Source: Antedon bifida (lineage: Eukaryota > Echinodermata > Crinoidea > Comatulida > Antedonidae). Taken from it: a DNA stretch of 64,000 nucleotides. Shown one piece after another: positions 44,292 to 57,700 of the stretch. The DNA lies in contig OY727097.1 of NCBI GenBank assembly GCA_963402885.1, positions 3,596,001 to 3,660,000 of the forward strand. Reading direction: 5' to 3'. The notes below the pieces were generated by a model. The model made no database searches. It saw nothing but the letters and a program-made list of their open reading frames with translations, and had not been told where the DNA came from. The stretch's first letter is position 1, and each line of letters opens with the position of its first letter. Made by a program: the position numbers and the translations under genes.

Positions 44292-45354
44292 GTGCAGTAG
44301 ATGACGTAGCCAGATTTGGCTTCTTAAATACTCATATAATTGGTTTGGCAAATTAGTGACCTATAACCTATTGACCTACGTGGCTTATTATTGGACTGAA
44401 CTAATGTTTTGATGATCTAAGGTACTCTTTAATAATCTCCTATATTGCTTCTTGTTGACTTGGTGTATTCATTCAGCTTTCGAATTTCGAAAAACCTAGG
44501 TCACAGTTTTTGGTGCAGTATCCAGGTGACGACCTATGACACATCAAAATGTAGGTCATAGGTCATCACAAATTAAAAGCTTCCTAATTTCCATTTATTG
44601 GTACGTTAATTCACAACTTAATTGGTAGATAAAGTCACTAACCGCTTTTGATAAACAGCCTCACATGCCTCACTGCTACTTAGTTATAATAAATTCAATA
44701 ATTCAAATAAAATTCACTGAAGAAATGGAAGAGGTGACCGAAAGTAATTTATAATTACAGTAAAGTGTATAAAATATGGAAAATAGTGAAAAATGAAAAA
44801 CAAAATAATTTTTTTTTTTTTCAAATAAAATATTATATAAAAAGCCACCTTTACAATAAACACATACTTTTGATGCATTGATAAAAAAATAAAGTTTGAG
44901 CATATTGATATTGGTTTTTATTGTAGCGATCTAGATTTTTTATTTAAATTTAAAGTGAAGAATAAGCAGCATAGTTACTATTATACAATTTAATATAGTA
45001 GATTACATTTAATATTATTGTAATATTTATTATTTGAATAAAAACAAATATGATGATTTAAGACATAGTTGACAGACTTTGGATATACTATTTTCAAGTT
45101 GAAAAAATAACTATCTGCATGTAGCCAGCTTTTCTATTGTTTTCTAACAAATTGTATTTTAAATTCTACCCACTGTTAATCTCACAGTGTAGGCCAAATA
45201 GATAGGACATCTACATGTTAGAATTCAATTGAAGGTCACTTTAGATTTTACAGATCTGGTATTTTCAACACAGCTTTTGGTCGTCCCAACAGACCATATG
45301 TAAAATGTAGGTCCTACTGTGTTGAATGCAAGATGGGAAATGAACAATATATCA

Positions 45355-45450
45355 TCTTCCCTTATATGGTACCATATAAGCCTTATATGGTAAGATGATT
45401 ATCAACTTTCCTTATATGGTAAAATGATTATCATCCTTATATGGTTAGAT
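45355..45450. repeat. Palindromic TTATATGG array
   Basis: TTATATGGTACCATATAA (perfect palindrome) followed by three CCTTATATGGTAAGATGATT-type units. Confidence 0.8.
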
Positions 45451-45685
45451 GATGATATGCACAGTGTAATATAAATTTCTTTGACTCAAAAAATATCAAA
45501 GTTGGCTGATTTTACCTGAAATACTAGAGGACTGTTGTATTTTATTTCAATAATTTGGTATACATATAATATACTCACAATGAATAGTATAAAGTGAAGT
45601 TCAAATAAAACTGATATATATATAAACAAAATTACTAAGTTATTTTTGTCTTATTTGCAATATTTAAAATCACTAAAACAAACTT

Positions 45686-45755
45686 CTTGTGACAAAAATT
45701 GTGATGTGGACAACACTTTTTTGTCAAACTAGTTTGATAGTGTAGGCAGAGCTTA
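45686..45755 (+). mobile_element. Family A remnant downstream of UBE3A
   Basis: The right TIR is present. The left end is missing and the interior is reduced. Confidence 0.75.
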
Positions 45756-45854
45756 ATGGACCCAACAACATATTAATAGTGGTGTTCCTGGAATAGGGGT
45801 TGACTACTGTCATATCAATAAGAGATTGCTGGATACAATTAATCATCACACGCA

Positions 45855-46075
45855 CTTAGTTACTTCGGTCATACAGCAAGACGAGAAAACAACTGTCTTG
45901 AGAAGGTAATCATCCGGGAAAAATTGAATGGTTCAAGGAAACCAGGTTGACCAAAAGCAAGATGGATAGACAGAATTTAGGCCCTTGTTGGACATCCTGT
46001 ACCGGTTGTTTACCAACTAGCTGCTGATCGTAAACAGTGAAATGCTATCATGAGAGTCACGAACTGTCAGACATG
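45855..46075 (+). pseudogene. Decayed 3' end of a non-LTR retrotransposon ORF
   Basis: One frame reads YFGHTARRENNCLEKVII, then KLNGSRKPG, a stop, PKARWIDRI and a second stop. This is the typical C-terminal GH-x-RR...GRPK-RWxD pattern of LINE reverse transcriptase proteins. Two in-frame stops and the lack of any upstream ORF make it a short fossil. Confidence 0.7.
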
Positions 46076-46328
46076 ACGGATACGTACCAAACCAACCAAA
46101 TCAACTGTCATATATATTGGCCCTTGTTTGTTTCATATGGGAAAGTGTACCCTGAATAGAGTTGTCTAAAAGGAGGTGTTCTACTGTATACCTCTACATC
46201 ATTATATAAACTCTGCCAGTGTCCTTAAAGGCAGGTGAATAAATGAGTTTTGGAACTCCTATGCAACTCACTGCTTTCACCCTAGCTTATACTTGCAACC
46301 AAATGAGCTTCCTCAATATTAAAATAAC

Positions 46329-46334
46329 TTTATT
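46329..46334 (-). terminator. Probable GATB polyadenylation signal
   Basis: AATAAA on the minus strand 66 nt past the GATB stop codon. Inferred from position. Confidence 0.45.
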
Positions 46335-46399
46335 CAACAAGATGCTCAGTCATATTAAAACAATACTAATTTACAATTACTATATGTCTTGCTTGCTTG

Positions 46400-49300
46400 C
46401 TACGTATCTTTGTCAATTAATTCTCGTAGTATAGTTATTGCAAGTTGCGCTTGGATTTTTCTCCCGGTCTTCTTCTGAATAATACCCATCAATCTATTTA
46501 TAGCTGCCTTATTTCCAGCTCTGTATATCTTGACCTAAACAAATAGATAAAGATGATGAATCTTTCAGCCTGTCAACTATCTAACTGGCAACTAACTGCC
46601 TGTCAACTATCTAACTGGCATCTACAGTAACTGACTGTCAACTATCTAACTGGCATCTACAGTAATTGCCTGTCAACTATCTAACTGGTATCTAACTACC
46701 TGTCAACTAAACTACCTGTCAACTATCTAACTGGTATCTAACTACCTGTCAACTAAACAGCCTATCAACTATCTAACTGGCAACTTACTACCTGTCAACT
46801 AAACTGCCTGTCAACTATCTAACTGGCATCTAACTGCTTGTCAACTATCTAACAGCCTGTCAACTATCTAACTGGCATCTAACTGTCTGTCAACTATCTA
46901 ACTGCCATCTAACTGTCTGTCAACTATCTAACTGCCATCTAACTGTCTGTCAACTATCTAACTGGCATCTAACTGCCTGTCAACTATCTAACTAGCTTCT
47001 AACTGCCTGTCAACTAACTGTCTGCCTTTCAACTATCTAACTGGTATCTATAAACTGTCTGTCAACTATCTAACTGGCTTCTAACTGCCTGTCAACTATC
47101 TAACTGGCATCTAACTACCTGTTAACTATCTAAACTGGCATCTATGTAACTGCCTGTAAACTATCTAACTGGCAGCTAACTGCCTGTAAACTATCTAACT
47201 GGCAGATAACTGCATTTAACTGATTGTCAACTGTCAATTATCTTTACCGGTTCTGGATTTTCTTGGATTACTTCTCTACATAATTCTTCCAATGCATTTC
47301 TATCTGAGATTTGTTTCCAGTTATTTTCTTCAATAATCTAACAAGAAATTAAAGGTACTGTAAATTTGGGTTATTATCAAAATGAGCTAAATATTGGGGT
47401 CTGCTGTATCACATCCATCTAAATTACAATTTTAAATTTACACTCATTCAACAGTCTTGGAAAATAAGTACTGTAATTAATCAGGGTTGTCAATTTAATT
47501 CAATTCAAAAGACATTTATTTTCGTCCAACAGACAATAAGTAAAAAAACAGTAATGACAGATTGAGATTATTGAAAAAGTAATGGACAAAGGCAGGATTT
47601 AAAAAAAAGAAAATTTTGTGGTGGGATTGCTGGACAAATTAATAATTGACAGACTAAAGTCCCTGTAAGGTATTCAAAAATGAATATAGCCAGGGACTGT
47701 GGGGGCCATCAGCTGAAAGGATCATCTGGTAAACAGTAATACATACATGTTTAACTGGTCTTGAATCTCCTTCTACTTTGAGACTCAGTAGTTGTTTTGC
47801 AATATCAGCTGACACAACCCCTTCAGATACACTTTGAATTACATCAACAAAGTCATCCGGGCTAAGAGAACTGAAGAAAAATGAACCAAACAAAATCATT
47901 AATTTTGAAAATAGCCTGTAAACGTTTTAGCAGATTTACAAATGTTGGTCGAGTATTTCTGTAGGCTTACCATTCTAGAATGCTAACCTCAATCTGATTC
48001 AGAATCGTCAACACTTCGTTTATAAGCCAGTCAGCTACACGCTTTGTTTCCAAGTTGTTTTCAGTAGACATGACTTTCTCAAAGAAAACGGCCAGTTCTT
48101 GTTCACTCTGTAAAATTCATCGTAAAAAAAACGTATTAATGTGCAGGTTAAAGCCTTGTCTACAGTATCAAACTTTATGTGACAAAAAAATGTGATACGC
48201 CCATATATGGACATGATGATGTCATATCACTACCATATTTGAGCATATCACCACCATATTTGGGCACATCACATTTTTTTTGTCAAACTAGTTTGATAGT
48301 GTAGACAGAGCTTTACAAGTACAATTGACTTCTGGCCAATTCTACTAGTGCAAAATCAAGTTTACAATGGTTTGGCTCATTGGTAACTGTTCTGAAGACT
48401 ACTTGGGCACTTTCAAGGCAATTCTGGATATTCCAGAAATAAAGCTCTGTCTACACAATCAAACTAGTTTAACAAAAAATATGTGATGTGCCCAAATATG
48501 GTAGTGATATGACATCATCACGTCTATATATGTGCAAGACTCCAAGACACTTCTGGATATTCCAGATATAAAGCTCTGTCTACACAATCAAATTAGTTTG
48601 ACAAAAAAATGTGTGATGTGTCCAAATATGGTAGTGGTATGACATCATCATCATGTCCATATATGTGTAAGACTCCAAGACACTTCTAGTAGTGATAGTG
48701 ACATCATCGTGTCCACTTCAACTAAGGGTAACCCAGGACATTCAAAGAGCTTGAAAAATAAATTGGCATACCACTAATACTACTGCACTTCGCCAACTGA
48801 TTTCATATTGCTCTTGGAATCTTAACCTTTTAGCTTCTGGCAGCTCTGGTACAGCTCTTTCTATGTCATTTATGTTAATTGCATTTGATGGGTACTCTGC
48901 TTCTCCTATAGTTTCATCATCATACACTACCAATGGTGGAAGATTTGGTTCGGGCATGAAACGATAATCTAAATTTGTCTCTTTTATTCGCATAGATACA
49001 GTTTTCCTGGGAAAAAAAGGGGTTTTTTTTTGTTAATAGTGTAGTCATTATTTAATTTGTTATATATATATTTTTTATTAGAAGAGATCACATTATTATC
49101 TGAAAACTCTATAAAGTGGATGTTGCTCTGTCTACACTATCAAACTGTATGTGATGTGCCCATATTTGGAAATGATGATGTCATATCTGGGCACATCACA
49201 CTAAACTAAAGTTTGAGTGTGTAGACAGTGTCTTAGGGTCATATACCGCATGAGTTAATGGTGCATTTAAGAAAAACTGTTGTGTGGGAAAAATATATTG

Positions 49301-51563
49301 TGCAAAAAACAAGTCATTTTGTCTCACCCTGTTTTAACATCAAAAAATCTAGTATCTGCAACAACTTTTTTGCCTTTCTCCAGTAAACTGATCTGTCGTT
49401 TGATTTCATAATCTGTAAGAAGAAATAATTATTCTAATAATAGAAATATATAAGTCTTTAAGGTGGGACTTCTGGCTTACAAGCTATAGAAGAGCCTCAT
49501 TGTCTCTTTAGAAGGCAAATATGAAATGAAAAGTCAAGCAACAATACTGGTTAGATAATCATTAAGAAACAAACCTATAGCATTTTTAACATTTCGTATG
49601 CTACCGATATTTTTCACCTCAGCTCGAGTTCCAAATGGCTGTCCTGGTAAATTCACAGAAATGTTGGCATCTACACGAAAAGATCCCTCTGGAAATATAA
49701 GAATTATGAAAAAATATGGAATATATAGTAATGTAATTACGGTATATAAATCCAAAGGCAAATTGCTGAAAAATGACAATGCTGTGGGCTGGCTCTCATT
49801 GGAGATGCAAATAAAATAAGAACTGAAAAAATGACAATGCTGTGGGTATCAGTGGCTGGATCTCAATTGAGATACAAAATAAAATAAACACTGAAAATGG
49901 AGATACAAAATAAAATAAGCGACGAAAAAATTGTACTAGCATACCTTCCATCTTAGCATCACAGGTTTTGATTGTCTGCAAGATGAGCTGAAGCTCTCGT
50001 ACCATGGCCGCTGCCTCTTGGCCATTATGCAAGTTAGGCTCCGTTACAATCTCCATTAATCCCACACCTATTATTACACCAAAAAAAAACATATTTGTGT
50101 ATATCACTACCATATTTGGGCACATCACACTTTTTTTTGTCAAATTTGACATGCACAAAAGGTTTTCAAAAAAACACTTTATAACCTGCTCGATTAAGAT
50201 CAACCAAAGTTTGTCTGTTGTCCTCATCATGTAAACTCTTCCCACTGTCTTGCTCTATCTGGATCTGTTTGACATTCACAGTTTTTTGTACTGGTATCTT
50301 GTCAGTGATGTTGATAGGAAATTGCAATTTCCCATTGACAGCGATTGGTACTCTGTTTTGTGTTATCTGATATCCAGTCTAAAAAAATCAACAAAATATC
50401 TTAGCTGGGGTGGTTAACATATTTTTCATCACTTTTGCTGTTTGAAAAGGGCAAGTCAGGAAAAGGGAGTTTGTTCAAACCTTCGAACCTCTCTGGCTAC
50501 CGGGTTATGTATGTACTTAACTAAACCACTTACAGGCAAATCAGCATAATAATAATGCTTTCTATCAAAGAACGAACGTTTGTTGATTTCACACGACAAA
50601 GCAAAAGCTGTACATATTGCAGCTTCAACGCAACGTCTATTTAGTACCTAGAAAATAAAAAAATCATCATTATTATTATTTACTACTCAGATAGTCCAGT
50701 ATTGGAAGTACTCGGGTATAATCCCACTTCGGGTATGATCCCACCCCCTATTTTATGTCTGATTTCACAAACAGGCATATCCCTAGGCATAGTCCCAGTA
50801 TTGACTTTTGGTCTGGATATATGTAGGCCTCTCTCTAGCCAGTTCATATGAGCTTTTACAAGAAATGCTTACCAATCGGTTTTCCCGGGTATAGTACCAC
50901 CTCAAAGTCGGCTCAATTTCATGTTCTAGTGGGGTGGGATTATAACACAGGATATACGGTATATTAAAAGGAATATAGGTTTCATTTTTAGCGGACTAAC
51001 TGGTAAAGTGCCAGGCAATGCTGCATCAAATACGGCCACTTGAGAATTTGGTGGCACCATGAACTTTGTTCCTGCACCAGAGAACAACTTAGATTGTGCA
51101 TTGATCTGTGCATGAATTTCAAGTCCAACGATGCTTTCCCATCTAGATGAGCAATCCTGCTGACTAAATCTGCAAAAATGGTAACAAAAAGAGGTTTTAA
51201 TAATAAAATGATTAAATATATTGTATAATTTTGTTTAGTTGTTATAGTACAAAATTACATTAAAACTACTACACCAGGCACTATGCCCTCCACGTACTGG
51301 TAAATACTTGTACCTGGCACGAGAACGGCTACAAAAATAGGCCAAGTATAGGTCTAGGTAGCCTAGCCTATAGCACGCCAGCTCTCCCTGCCGCATCTGA
51401 CCCGGCGGTGTATAGGCCTAGTTAAATAACATACAATACAAAATTACAAGCGCCAAGCCTAGGCCTAGGCTAGATTTTGACTACCTCACCTTCTTGCTAT
51501 TTTAATGTATACGAGTTTCTCGATGATTTTTCTGTTAACGTAGGACCATTGTTTACAAATCAT
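46400..51563 (-). CDS. GATB: GATB, mitochondrial glutamyl-tRNA(Gln) amidotransferase subunit B
   Basis: 12 coding exons on the minus strand: 51563-51490, 51169-51001, 50647-50534, 50378-50186, 50067-49945, 49688-49575, 49412-49328, 49006-48772, 48107-47971, 47870-47747, 47337-47248, 46534-46400. The product is 530 residues (human 557). With GatA and GatC it converts Glu-tRNA(Gln) to Gln-tRNA(Gln) in mitochondria. The Arg/Lys-rich N-terminus without acidic residues up to the first Glu suits an import presequence. Signature blocks are [94 protein letters not shown], and [13 protein letters not shown]. The C-terminal YqeY-like tail ends [18 protein letters not shown]. Donors GTTATA, GTTTGT and GTTAGT are weak but obey GT and preserve conserved protein. 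Confidence 0.96.
46556..47225. repeat. Long minisatellite in the last GATB intron
   Basis: About 20 or more imperfect copies of a 28-32 bp unit built on CTGTCAACTATCTAACTGGC plus ATCTAACTGC. Some copies are shortened (CTGTCAACTAAACTGC). It fills nearly the whole 713-bp intron and ends about 20 bp from the donor at 47247. Confidence 0.92.
48149..48315 (+). mobile_element. Family A element in a GATB intron
   Basis: Full-length copy with CCATATATGG and CCATATTTGG words. Confidence 0.9.
48420..48680 (-). mobile_element. Two family A left halves in a tandem duplication
   Basis: A 130-bp unit containing TCTGGATATTCCAGA, AAAGCTCTGTCTACACAATC and CCAAATATGG is repeated head to tail (about 48422 and 48551). 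Neither copy has a right TIR. Confidence 0.8.
49122..49236 (+). mobile_element. Family A element, internally deleted
   Basis: Both terminal regions are present. The interior is reduced to ATGTGCCCATATTTGG and GATGATGTCATAT. Confidence 0.82.
49764..49925. repeat. Tandem duplication in a GATB intron
   Basis: TGACAATGCTGTGGG and GAGATACAAAATAAAATAA each recur two to three times with a spacing of about 70 bp, next to the exon at 49945. Confidence 0.75.
50093..50150 (+). mobile_element. Family A fragment making up half of a short GATB intron
   Basis: ATATCACTACCATATTTGGG through TTGTCAAATTTGAC lies in the 118-bp intron 50185-50068, between its donor and acceptor. Confidence 0.75.
50695..50955. 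repeat. Interspersed repeat related to the 18-bp minisatellite
   Basis: GGGTATAATCCCAC, TATGTCTGATTT and GGTGGGATTATA words are shared with 40580-40918. The stretch lies in a GATB intron. Confidence 0.55.
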
Positions 51564-51719
51564 AGTTATTTCATGAGCATACTTATTGGTTAAGATCTTG
51601 AAAAACAAGAACAGTTTTTACAAAACAATTACACGTGTTTATTCGTTATGTTACGCTCCACTGATTTATAACTTCTAAACGTCAGAGGTTGGATTTTTAT
51701 TTTCGCCAGGTACTAAAAA
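51564..51719. promoter_or_regulatory. Bidirectional promoter between GATB and PGM2
   Basis: Only 156 bp separate the two start codons on opposite strands, so both 5'UTRs and core promoters must lie here or overlap the first exons. An ATTGG (inverted CCAAT) is near 51587. No TATA box is obvious. Confidence 0.7.
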
Positions 51720-54700
51720 ATGGCGTTTGATTTCGGGGACACTGTGTTAAATGAGCCGGTAAATCTGTGGCTACAATGGGATAAGGTAATGTTATGGCTA
51801 TGAAAGCCTTCTTTATAATTTCAGTTAAACGTGGGATAGATCTGTTTGCAAATCCAAGATTATTTCCAATACATAGAGGCAAGATTGTCTAGGCCTCACC
51901 AGTAGGCCGAGCGCGCTGTACCTGGTGTATGAATCGCGGCCGTGCATGCATGCTGTATATGAATCGTAGCCGTAGGTAGGCTATGTATTGTATGCTAGCC
52001 TGCCTTTTTTGTAACCGCCGGGCTTCTTGAAGGCACATGTCACCTATTCTGTCTGACCACCTCTCTTTTTGGAATGATTCGATGTGGGCGCCGTCCTGTA
52101 GTAATAATACTATAGTATTACATAATTATTAATAGTAACATTCAGAAATAAACCGGACTCATTGACAATTGACCATTCCATTTCCATTTTACTTACATTT
52201 TAAGATTAAAAATTCTGGATTTATAATCAAGTTAATTAGGTCGAGACCTACTTTTTTGTAAGAAGTACATCACTAGGCCAGCCTAGTTTTAGTAACTTAT
52301 ATTGTGTTGTGATCTTAATTTATTATTTTCTGTGCTGATTATCTGAAAGATAACATGTGACATAATAAAGGCTCATGGCCAAAAAAATGTAAACATTATT
52401 GTTTCCTCTAATGCGAAAGTTTTAGATTTCTGGGTTCCGGTTAGCTGATCTTTGAATATTTGAAATTTAACATTTCGAAAAAAAAAGAAGAAAAGTAAAT
52501 GTATTAAGTTAAAAGTAAAAAAACAACTGTTTGTGTTAATTGTGCAATAACTATAATAGAGCACGTATTATATTAAACTCAGTAAAAGCGTATGTTCAGC
52601 TGCAGTCAAAGCATTTATACTGTAACATGCTGGTATATTTAAAAGTGAAACATATGGAGGAGTCATACTGTATGCTGAACTTTAAATTTGATTTAGATAA
52701 AGTACTTATACTAAATATTCATTGTAAACAGATGTTGTAACCAACACATATAAATACATGACAATTGAGTATGTTTAACCAGGGATGAATTATTTAGATT
52801 CCTCCATAGTTCAACCAAGGCAATCTAACAACATGATGCTGAGCTCCGTAGATCAAAGGGTTTATATGTTGCTACAACACGATCAGTTCCACGCCCCTTA
52901 ACAGACACTGCGCGGAAAAAGAAGCCCATGGGCTTCTTCTTTTTTTAGTGCTCTTGGGTGGGCTTCATTTCGAGATGAGCTTCTTTTCGAGAGTACTTTT
53001 GCAAACTGTAGAGGAGGGCTTCTTTTTCGAGATGGGCTTCTTTTCGAGGTTTTACAGTATGTTCATAGTGCTGTACTGTTGGTATTTGTCGCAGCCAGAC
53101 ATAAGATCAAAGGACTGTTACAAGTTCCTATCGTGACAGGGCAAGCTCAGTGTCCTGTTAAATTGCCTTGGTTCAACTTTCCCAAAAACAGTCTCTCCCT
53201 GAAAACTAACTTTGCTTTGTATAAACTGCATTCTGAAAAGCAGCACACTAAATGATTTTATTCACAATATTTAACATGGTGGTCCAATCAGTAAATAACT
53301 GCTCTTCCTTGGGGCTTTGAGTACAATAACAGTAGGCCTACTGTATATAAAAAATAAAATAACTAATTATTATATCAATTATGTTCTTTGATAAATTAAT
53401 TATCAATTGACACATGAAGTAAATTCTCATATTTTCATCATTTATGTAATAATACAATTTTTTTTGTACAGTATTATTATAAATCAAAAGGAAAGTTACT
53501 GGAAAAATGTGGGTATCATTTTCTACACTGTGTTATTTTATTTTATAGAATGAAAATACAAGGAAAACTATATCTGATTTGGCTGGTTGTAAAAACACAG
53601 ATGAACTCCACAAACTGTTTGACAAAAGGATCGCTTTTGGTACCGCTGGTAAGTAAAAGGAATGTAACAATGGTTGGTTGAGGTTTCATAAACAAGACAT
53701 TTTCCTTAACAGCAAACCACCTCAGTTTATTTACCTTAGGCCTCCATAGAGCAAAGGTTTGTTTCTTTGAACTATACCCTCATGATCACTGTGCATTCCT
53801 GTCACCTAGCAGTTATTTTTTAACATTGATGATTGATTTATTTACATGAACATAGAACTATAAAAACAGTCTGCCCTACAACCTGACTCATTGATTTCAT
53901 TTGATAAGGAAAATCATTACAAAAAATACATACAAATAAATAGATATAAAAGATTTTCCAGGATAGCCCAAAAGCTTGTTATCTTATTTCTGTTGGGATC
54001 CCTTGTATAACATAGAATGGGAAGGTGAATGTGAATAAAATAATAATAAACATTAAGAATGATTATCCACCAAGTATGGAACCAAAAGAGATGTTATAGT
54101 CTGAAAATATATTTTAGTGTTTCATTTTAATGTCTTATATTGAACATGACACAGTTACAATCAATTGTATTTATCATAAAATAATAGATTTGTTCAATTT
54201 AGGATTACGTGCGGCCATGGGTGCTGGATTCGCCCGAATGAATGATTTGACCATTATTCAGACAACACAGGTCAGTATTTAAAGAAGTCTGATTTATTTA
54301 CATAATCATAAATAATTGCATAAAGTTGCACATATGTATTGTACACTGTGGGGAAACTATGTTATAGGTGTTTTATGTGTTGGTTTATGCAAAACCTATT
54401 TAGCCTTCCTTACTATAATTGAATGAAAACAATGAACAAAACATAAGTACAGTATAACTCCTCCTTTGTGACACCCTAAAGCTCTGTCTACACTATCAAA
54501 CTTTATATGAGAAAAAAAAATGTGATATGGACACAATGATGTTATATATACTACCATATTTATTTTTGTAAAACTAGTTTGTTAGTGTAGACAAAGCTTT
54601 ACACTTTGTTGAGTCCAAAATGTGTAACTTCCCTTAATAGTTATGTATTTGAATAAAATCATCATGTATTGTTTACACTAGGGACTTGTAAAACATGCCA

Positions 54701-57700
54701 TTGAAGCTGTGCCAGATTGCAAGAGTCGTGGAGTGGTGGTCGGCTTTGACTCGAGACATAACAGTTCTAGGTAAAATATTTTTCATGCCTAACTTACCAG
54801 GATAAACCAACTTTAGTCTTTGCCAAGGGAGGGATACAAAGAGGTAAAAGTTCATTGAGCACCCCTCTGCAATAATGGACTATTCTACCAACAGGTTTTA
54901 TAGTCTTTAAAATATTATAGAAAAAAATGATAAGTAAAGTTTTATTTTATTATCGTATAGATTTGCTGAATTGACGGTGTCCATCTTGTTGCGAGAGGGA
55001 GTAAAAGTGTATTACTTTTCATCTATTGTACCAACACCATATGTGGTAAGCTTTATATTTCAAACAAAATGATTATTAAGTCTAAAAAGACTTTATACAG
55101 GTCATTGAAACCTGGAAAATCATTGAATATTACTTTGAAAAAAATGGTCAAGTCAAATTTGGTTTCATTAAAAAGCCATGGAAAGACACAAAAAAAAAAC
55201 ATTTTATAATGATGTGAACAAATTTGATTTTTTATTGAACATCATTCATACAAATATTTATTTTTACTATGACAAAAGCTGTTAAAAAGTCATGAGATTT
55301 TGGCTAGAAAGCTCATGGAAATTCATTAAAATTAACTCTATATAAAAAAATACTGTTTTTAAAAGACTAGAAGATATTGTTTACTGAAACTGACAGACAA
55401 ATTTCACTAGAAAAAATCAGCTAAATTTGGTTGGTAACAGAAAATAACTCCATTTCAATCTACTGTTTATCTCATTAAAGTAAATATGAGTTATATGTGT
55501 TTTTTCCTAGCCTTATACAGTGAAGAAATACCAGTGTGCAGCCGGTATAATGATAACAGCTTCCCACAATCCTAAAGAAGACAACGGCTACAAAGTGTAC
55601 TGGCAAAATGGTGCTCAGGTATGATTACATGATTCTGGTGCATTTGTTAAACACTGCGATGGACAAAGAATGGATATGGAGAGGGTTAGCCTAGCCTAGA
55701 TATGGTGATAGGAAGGTCTCTGTACCAGCCTACATCTTATTTTTATTATTTTATTATTCAACCTTATTTATAGAGGGTGACGCTAAACAGCCTATGCTGA
55801 GAATCAAGGGGCCCTCTTGATGAGTTATGATAACTGTCTGTGTGTGACAGTGGCTGTGTGAATACTAATACATTGGGGTAAGGCCCCTACTCGTCTTGAA
55901 ATATGTTCTAAGTGCACATTATCTACTAAGCCGAATTATAAACTTACTCTCAAAACGTCTATAAAATATCAAAATACTGTTTGAAAGTTATTCATTTTAA
56001 TTTGTTAATTGGTTGATGCTATTGAGGCCAAGTTTAATTAGTTAATCTTCTCAATGTAAGCTGTATTACAGAGATATATTAAGCTCTGTCTACACTATCA
56101 AACTTTATGTGACAAAAAAAGTGATGTGCCCATATATGGACATGATGATGTCATATCACTATCATATTTAAGCATATCACTACCATATTTGTGTACTAGT
56201 CTGATAGTGTTTACAGACCTTTACAGAGATATTAGAAATCCTAATTTTCCTCACCCCTAATGGTAAATCCTAGATTAGTGAAAGCAAAATTAGTCACACA
56301 ATTATAATGAATTTAGCCTCAACTAAAAATTAAGCAGAATGGTGTCTTTTTTATTTACATAAAGATCTAAATATTAATAGACTTACCAATTTTCATTGAA
56401 AAGAAGAATATTAATGGAGAATTTTTGCAGTTACGATGTATTGTCCCCCAAAAACATGAAAAATTGAAGATTAATTAAATCTTTGAATAAGTTATTTTGT
56501 AGTTTTAATAAAGTTAATCACTTCCATAGGAAAAAAAAATGTTTTCATTTATAAAATGACATTTTTTCAGGTAAATACATTTTTTTTTAGGTCAAATTTT
56601 TTGGTCAAAGTGGATAACTATTATGTGACATTAAAATGGCATATTCAACAAAACAATTTTGAATAATACATCTTTAACTTAAACTGCTGAGCGTGGTACC
56701 AACACCTTGTTATGAACATTTAATTTTCGTGTCCCCTTAATAAGAGTGTCACAAAGGAGGAGTTCTACTACAAATTTACAAATTAGAATATATTTCATAT
56801 ATATATCACAGCTTTGTAATTAATTCATAATTAATGTAATCATCATTATTTTTGTTTAGATTACATCACCAACTGATAAAAACATAGCAAATCTAATAGA
56901 ATTAAATCTTGAACCGTGGAGCAGTTCATGGGATACATCTATCATGTCAACCAGCTCACTACTGGAGTGCCCTTTAGATGACATCAACAACCTGTACATG
57001 AAAGATGTACAACAGTATTGTATATACAGGTTAGTAGATACAGTAGAACACTCTATTAAGGCCAATTTACACAGACGAGCAGCAACGCTAATGAAAATAT
57101 ATAATCTGCGTTATTCCTTATGACAATTTACACAACGCAGAGCAGACGGGCGGTTTCCCATCAGGATAGATACAGATTCTATGTGGGACAAGATATGCGG
57201 TTTTCCGCTTACTATTACCGCTCGTCTGTGTAAATTGGCCTTTAAGGAGATACCTTCAGACCCAACATATGTATGTATGTATGTACACAAGACCAACAGC
57301 TTTAAGTCCCATTCATAATGTAAAGTATCTTGCCTAAAGGTTCTGTCACACCTGTTCCGGCAAATCAAATGTAACGTCAATGTTTAGTTTTCACACGACT
57401 ACGTGCATATCTTGTTCGCTTTGATTTGCCTGCCTCGAACCGGAACCGTGCCATAACAGGTGTGAAAGACCCTTAAAATAAGCAATATAGCACAGACAGG
57501 TCTTGAACTCATTGTATCATATCGTCAGAATAATATATTCTTATCTGTATTATGTATCTTTCAAAAAGTTTAGTATCTCAGACTTGACCTCTGTATCTAG
57601 TTTGACAGAAGGTGATACATAGGTCAAATCTGTATCTATTCCATTGTTTGACAGAAATAGCTGCAAACAGTTTAAACAAACATTAATGTATACATTGCAA

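Larger units (their letters stand above)
43885..46399. other. Tail-to-tail spacer between UBE3A and GATB
   Basis: 2.5 kb between converging stops. It holds a family C foldback (44092-44291), AT-rich sequence, a palindromic TTATATGG array (45355-45450), a family A remnant (45686-45755), and a decayed retrotransposon end (45855-46075). No host gene was seen. Confidence 0.65.

Noticed and set aside
46556..47225. Possible CRISPR array
   Set aside because: Repeats are imperfect, contiguous and lack unique spacers, and the sequence is an intron of an animal gene.
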